DNA of 64,000 nt. Source: a bacterium 1XD21-13. Its GTDB lineage: Bacteria > Bacillota > Clostridia > Lachnospirales > Lachnospiraceae. The DNA is taken from NCBI GenBank assembly GCA_009917555.1, contig QZDX01000006.1, positions 165,605 to 229,604 of the forward strand. Reading direction: 5' to 3'. Under the pieces are notes generated by a model. It had not been told where the DNA came from. It did not search any database and saw only the letters and a list, made by a program, of their open reading frames with translations. This document shows, piece by piece, positions 61,743 through 64,000 of this stretch (positions are counted from its first letter, which is position 1; the number at the start of each line of letters is the position of its first letter). Made by a program: the position numbers and the translations under genes.

Positions 61743-61912
61743 TTATTTTACAAACAAGTTGCTGGCCGCAAGCGTCCGCATCTGCCCTATCACATCATCA
61801 TAAGATACCGCATCTTTGAACGATGTTCCCGCACTTCCCGTACCAGTACAGCAAATCCATCATTAAATTCTATTATATAATCTGTTTTAATTACTTGTAT
61901 ACTATTTTTTAG
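61743..61912 (-). pseudogene. frameshifted small ORF of unknown family
   Basis: One frame encodes NSIQVIKTDYIIEFNDGFAV; in another the message resumes with TGTGSAGTSFKDAVSYDDVI and ends GQMRTLAASNLFVK (stop 61743-61745). The two parts join into a plausible small protein of about 55 residues if one base is added at about 61852. No ribosome site is obvious. Confidence is low. Confidence 0.3.
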
Positions 61913-61961
61913 GGGAAGATTACTTCCCCTGTTTTTATATAGTATATCTTCAGTTAAGACA

Positions 61962-62046
61962 CGTTTGCGGAAGGATTTGAACCTTCGGTGCGTCACCGCA
62001 CACCATCTTAGCAGGATGGCACCATAGACCGCTCGGACACGCAAAC
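61962..62046 (-). tRNA. tRNA-Ser (GCT)
   Basis: The acceptor stem GTTTGCG pairs with CGCAAAC. The anticodon stem-loop CATCCT-GCT-AAGATG gives GCT. The long variable arm (TGTGCGGTGACGCAC) identifies the serine class. It is the 3'-most tRNA of the cluster. Confidence 0.9.
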
Positions 62047-62053
62047 GGAAAGT

Positions 62054-62116
62054 GGATGGGGCAGGACGCAAAACGTCCAGTAAACCATAGCAACCTCGCC
62101 TCTAGGCAACCCATCC
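62054..62116 (-). other. 63-base tRNA-like closed element
   Basis: GGATGGG pairs with CCCATCC. Inside lie a D-arm-like GCC-TAGAGGCGA-GGT and a hairpin GGACG-TTTTG-CGTCC in place of a normal T arm; no anticodon stem can be drawn. It sits between tRNA-His and tRNA-Ser. It is probably a degenerate tRNA, possibly a small structured RNA. Confidence 0.35.
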
Positions 62117-62120
62117 AAAA

Positions 62121-62192
62121 GGCGACCAGAGGGAATCGAACCCCCATAAGCAGAGCCACAATCTGCCGGACTACCATTATCCTATAGCCACC
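62121..62192 (-). tRNA. tRNA-His (GTG)
   Basis: Anticodon stem GCAGA/TCTGC with loop TTGTGGC gives GTG. A G-1 : C73 end pair is present, as expected of tRNA-His. The T arm GGGGG-TTCGATT-CCCTC is good. The acceptor has several G-T pairs, and the D arm (GGAT...GTCC) differs from the usual His sequence. Confidence 0.85.
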
Positions 62193-62193
62193 G

Positions 62194-62266
62194 TAGCTCC
62201 TGCGGGACTCGAACCCATCATTTCCGGCTTGAGAGGCCGGCGTCCTGACCTTTAGACTAAGGAGCC
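62194..62266 (-). tRNA. tRNA-Glu (CTC)
   Basis: Acceptor GGCTCCT/AGGAGCT with discriminator A. The anticodon stem CCGGC/GCCGG and loop CTCTCAA give CTC. T arm TGGGTTCGAGTCCC. This anticodon is usually redundant with TTC in low-GC bacteria. Confidence 0.88.
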
Positions 62267-62270
62267 TTAA

Positions 62271-62343
62271 TGATCCCCATGGGACTTGAACCCAATACCT
62301 CCGGCTTGAAAGGCCGGTGTCCTGACCTTTAGACCAGGGGACC
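62271..62343 (-). tRNA. tRNA-Glu (TTC), CCGGC-stem type
   Basis: Acceptor GGTCCCC/GGGGATC with discriminator A. Anticodon stem CCGGC/GCCGG with loop CTTTCAA gives TTC. D arm GTCTAAAGGTCAGGAC matches the neighbouring Glu-CTC gene, so the two are close relatives and unlike the canonical Glu-TTC at 63649. Confidence 0.88.
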
Positions 62344-62403
62344 TTACTGCAGGCACTTCTCTGCCTGCACGTTGTCACTGTTATTTTTCTTTCTTAGTTC
62401 CAT

Positions 62404-62658
62404 TCATGCGCTGATCTGTACCTGCACAGCTGTATCCGTAACCAGAATATCATCCACACGCACCTGCAGGACTGCCGCAAGCACCACCAGATTGTCTATA
62501 GTCGGCAAAGCCGCACCCTGTTGCCACTTGTATATAGCCTGCGGCGTGGCAAAACCAAAAATATCCTGCAGGTCCCTTACAGACAAGCCTGCCTGCTTGC
62601 GCAGTCTGCCTATGTTCTGTCCGGTTCTTATCATATCTATAACTGGCATATTCACCAT
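62404..62658 (-). CDS. small XRE-family HTH regulator inside the tRNA cluster
   Basis: The 84-residue protein has an XRE helix-turn-helix: NIGRLRKQAGLSVRDLQDIF, GFATPQAIYKWQQGAALPTI and the end DNLVVLAAVLQVRVDDILV. The first half of residues 15-70 is a complete HTH_3 domain. The ATG 62656-62658 follows AGGAGGTGAGGATC. It lies between tRNA-Glu and tRNA-Lys genes on the same strand and may regulate a neighbour. Confidence 0.85.
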   Translation of the reverse strand: MVNMPVIDMIRTGQNIGRLRKQAGLSVRDLQDIFGFATPQAIYKWQQGAALPTIDNLVVLAAVLQVRVDDILVTDTAVQVQISA

Positions 62659-62701
62659 GATCCTCACCTCCTGTTATCCAAATTCTATAACCAGGCGGTA
62701 A

Positions 62702-62774
62702 TGCTCCATATGGGACTCGGACCCATGGCCACTCGATTAAAAGTCGAGTGCTCTCCCAGCTGAGCTAATGGAGC
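62702..62774 (-). tRNA. tRNA-Lys (TTT)
   Basis: Acceptor GCTCCAT/ATGGAGC with discriminator A. Anticodon loop CTTTTAA gives TTT. D arm TAGCTCAGCTGGGAGAGC is canonical. It begins directly after a terminator hairpin (62782-62824). Confidence 0.95.
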
Positions 62775-62781
62775 ATAAAAA

Positions 62782-62824
62782 TACCGCCATCCTGTAAAGA
62801 TTTTCTCATACAAGATAAGCGGTA
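62782..62824 (-). terminator. terminator of the 47-codon gene, abutting tRNA-Lys
   Basis: TACCGC pairs with GCGGTA, with inner pairing ATCCTGTA/TACAAGAT; on the minus strand TTTTTATG follows. It separates the small gene at 62875 from tRNA-Lys by only eight bases. Confidence 0.7.
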
Positions 62825-62874
62825 CTTGAAATCTATGGTCTTTTCCGGCAGTCTTCCAAAAACTGCCATGAGTA

Positions 62875-63018
62875 TCACACAGCTTTTCGCTTTTTCCTTA
62901 TCTTACATGAGCGCATCTTAACCAGACTCTGTTCTTTTTCTTTACTGAACAGTGCCTCATAATGTTCGCTATGCAGATAATATGCGAAGTCATTCGCAGC
63001 AAAATTAACTGTTGCCAT
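62875..63018 (-). CDS. 47-residue basic protein
   Basis: The frame starts MATVNFAANDFAYYLHSEHY and ends SLVKMRSCKIRKKRKAV. It has a ribosome site (AAAGGAAAGTATC), a promoter (63069-63097) and a terminator (62782-62824). These three together make a real gene likely. The function is unknown. The basic C-terminus could bind nucleic acid. Confidence 0.6.
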   Translation of the reverse strand: MATVNFAANDFAYYLHSEHYEALFSKEKEQSLVKMRSCKIRKKRKAV

Positions 63019-63068
63019 GATACTTTCCTTTCTGGACTCATCCGGTCCGCTTTTTCTTAGCTGTAACT

Positions 63069-63097
63069 ACTATAGCACCAATTCCCGGATTTGTCAT
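63069..63097 (-). promoter_or_regulatory. promoter of the 47-codon gene
   Basis: The minus strand carries ATGACA, a 17-base spacer and TATAGT, about 50 bases before the ATG at 63016-63018. Confidence 0.6.
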
Positions 63098-63485
63098 TAT
63101 ACTGATAATATAATTTTGTGGATTAAATATTTTTTGGCTACTTCCATAATCCTGTTTATCACCATCCCTGTCTGGATAGTGGAGATTTTACCTTCCGCTT
63201 TTCCTGTCATAAAATAATGTGCCCTATTTCATTTTATATTTTTCTTGAACCCCCTCTGTATAAAATCTTCTCCTGACATATTGATGAGGTTTTCCGCTCC
63301 TTGAAACCTGAAGGGCATACACCATCATGTATGCAACCACCTTATAACTACTTTATAGCCACCTTATGAACCAATTTTATTTGATTTTAAACATACCATC
63401 AAAATTTTAAGAATTTAGGTGAAAGCAAAAAAGAACTTACCGAAGACAAAGATGTAAAAATGTCGTGGCGAAAATTGAAGCAAAG
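63098..63485. other. intergenic stretch with an 11-bp tandem repeat
   Basis: No gene is supported here. Three degenerate 11-bp units CCACCTTATAA, CTACTTTATAG and CCACCTTATGA (63337-63369) follow a small hairpin GCATAC...GTATGC (63315-63334). The rest is AT-rich without a clear signal. Confidence 0.35.
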
Positions 63486-63517
63486 GAAAAACCTCGAAAA
63501 ATCAATGTTTTTCGAGG
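63486..63517 (-). terminator. terminator after tRNA-Cys
   Basis: CCTCGAAAAA pairs with TTTTTCGAGG across the short loop TCAATG, and the minus strand continues TTTTTCC. It ends the tRNA-Asn, tRNA-Glu, tRNA-Cys group on the minus strand. Confidence 0.85.
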
Positions 63518-63526
63518 TCTCCGAAG

Positions 63527-63597
63527 AGGCGACAACCAGATTTGAACTGGTGATCAGGGTGTTGCAGACCCACGCCTTACCACTTGGCTATGTCGCC
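63527..63597 (-). tRNA. tRNA-Cys (GCA)
   Basis: Acceptor GGCGACA/TGTCGCC with discriminator T, as expected for cysteine. Anticodon loop TCTGCAA gives GCA. T arm CCAGTTCAAATCTGG. Confidence 0.93.
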
Positions 63598-63648
63598 ATA
63601 CACTTATTATATTCTAGCAAAAACTTTTTGATACGTCAATATCAAAAA

Positions 63649-63720
63649 TGACTCCTACGGGAATCGAACCCGTGTTACCGCCGTGAAAGGGCGATGTCTT
63701 AACCGCTTGACCAAGGAGCC
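63649..63720 (-). tRNA. tRNA-Glu (TTC), canonical
   Basis: Acceptor GGCTCCT/AGGAGTC with discriminator A. Anticodon arm CGCC-CTTTCAC-GGCG gives TTC, the common bacterial Glu sequence. T arm CGGGTTCGATTCCCG. Confidence 0.95.
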
Positions 63721-63761
63721 CTGTTCTTTTTGGCCCTTGGGCCTTTTGTATAAAATGGAAA

Positions 63762-63833
63762 CTCCCCGAGTTGGGCTCGAACCAACAACCCCGCGGTTAA
63801 CAGCCGCGTGCTCTACCATTGAGCTATCGAGGA
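63762..63833 (-). tRNA. tRNA-Asn (GTT)
   Basis: Acceptor TCCTCGA/TCGGGGA with discriminator G. Anticodon loop CTGTTAA gives GTT. T arm TTGGTTCGAGCCCAA. It is the first tRNA after the rRNA-like spacer at the right edge. Confidence 0.93.
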
Positions 63834-64000
63834 TTACTTTCTTTCATTCAGATATATTCTATGCGCTTTCACGCTTTCATATACCTTCAAAACTATATAC
63901 TGATTTATCTCTTACATCTTGGTTTTTGTTCTTTCCTATGACGTACGCTTAAGAGCCAGTCATTCGGAATAAGCTTCGCTTCTTCCTCCAGCCGCTCTTA
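63834..64000 (-). other. probable rRNA-operon spacer at the window edge
   Basis: The minus strand contains TATATAGTTTTGAAGG and a hairpin around AAGAGCGGCTGGAGG and CTGGCTCTTAAG, sequences I associate with rRNA-operon spacers. No 5S core is present here. An rRNA operon probably lies just to the right. Confidence 0.45.

Noticed and set aside
18339..61961. Integration of the island at the tRNA-Ser 3' end
   Set aside because: The tRNA-Ser end adjoins the island, but I found no integrase gene and no repeat of the tRNA end at the left border, so no attachment site is supported.
61950..62378. Minus-strand frame of 142 codons over the tRNA-Ser, His and Glu genes
   Set aside because: It is read through tRNA genes and has no ribosome site or coding-like composition.
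62848..62868. Hairpin GGCAGT/ACTGCC after the 47-codon gene as terminator
   Set aside because: No T tract follows on the minus strand. The hairpin at 62782-62824 is the better terminator.
63683..63952. Plus-strand open frame containing VGLEPTTPRLTAACSTIELS
   Set aside because: It is the antisense of tRNA-Asn and its flank. This peptide is a well-known artefact of reading tRNA genes backwards.
1..64000. CRISPR arrays, insertion sequences and prophage modules
   Set aside because: No regularly spaced direct repeats, transposase or phage structural genes are seen on either strand.

Overview
The window looks like chromosomal DNA of a low-to-moderate GC Firmicute, most likely a gut Lachnospiraceae. 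The support is Gram-positive content (rpsF next to a DUF951 gene, a class B sortase, clostridial-type LexA boxes, an AgrC/LytTR pair, strong AGGAGG ribosome sites and family-typical small proteins). No database search was possible, so family names come from motif recognition and DUF numbers are given with caution.

Region 1 (1-18.3 kb, almost all minus strand) is ordinary accessory housekeeping. It holds the start of rpsF, a DUF951 protein, a Sir2 deacylase, sortase B, an Sfp-type phosphopantetheinyl transferase, a ribbon-helix-helix/SPFH pair, a Y-family polymerase under two LexA boxes, an SRAP (YedK/HMCES-like) protein, a YoaP-like acetyltransferase and a lipoprotein. An AgrC-like/LytTR two-component pair follows. 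Then comes a FtsX-type ABC transporter beside an OmpR-family response regulator and a short-loop kinase. The promoters of the transporter and of the regulator share the same 11-bp-spaced direct repeat, so they probably form one regulon. An ABC-2 exporter, the remnant of a toxin-antitoxin pair and an intact plus-strand vapBC operon complete the region.

Region 2 (18.3-61.6 kb) is the remarkable part. About 60 consecutive genes and gene remnants lie on the minus strand behind one recognisable promoter at 61.6 kb. They include many SUKH (SMI1/KNR4) proteins, a SUKH-3 protein, an Imm70-like protein, likely DUF4132, DUF4299, DUF3396, DUF6304, DUF7668, DUF7677 and DUF6985 proteins, DKNYY, GRAM, Sel1 and LRR proteins, about eight lipoproteins and many small membrane proteins. 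This matches the published idea of a heterogeneous polyimmunity locus that stockpiles immunity genes against polymorphic toxins. Signs of cassette turnover are frequent: paralogous pairs, a duplicated 111-residue gene with its flanks 27 kb apart, an orphan toxin-like C-terminal fragment beside Imm70, a shared intergenic repeat family, a recurring pre-ribosome-site motif, and several cassettes broken by frameshift, stop codon or truncation.

Region 3 (61.7-64.0 kb) carries eight minus-strand tRNA genes: Ser-GCT, His-GTG, Glu-CTC, Glu-TTC, Lys-TTT, Cys-GCA, Glu-TTC and Asn-GTT. Between them lie a small XRE-type HTH gene, a 47-codon gene with its own promoter and terminator, and a tRNA-like degenerate element. 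The right edge looks like an rRNA-operon spacer, which would put an rrn operon just outside the window.
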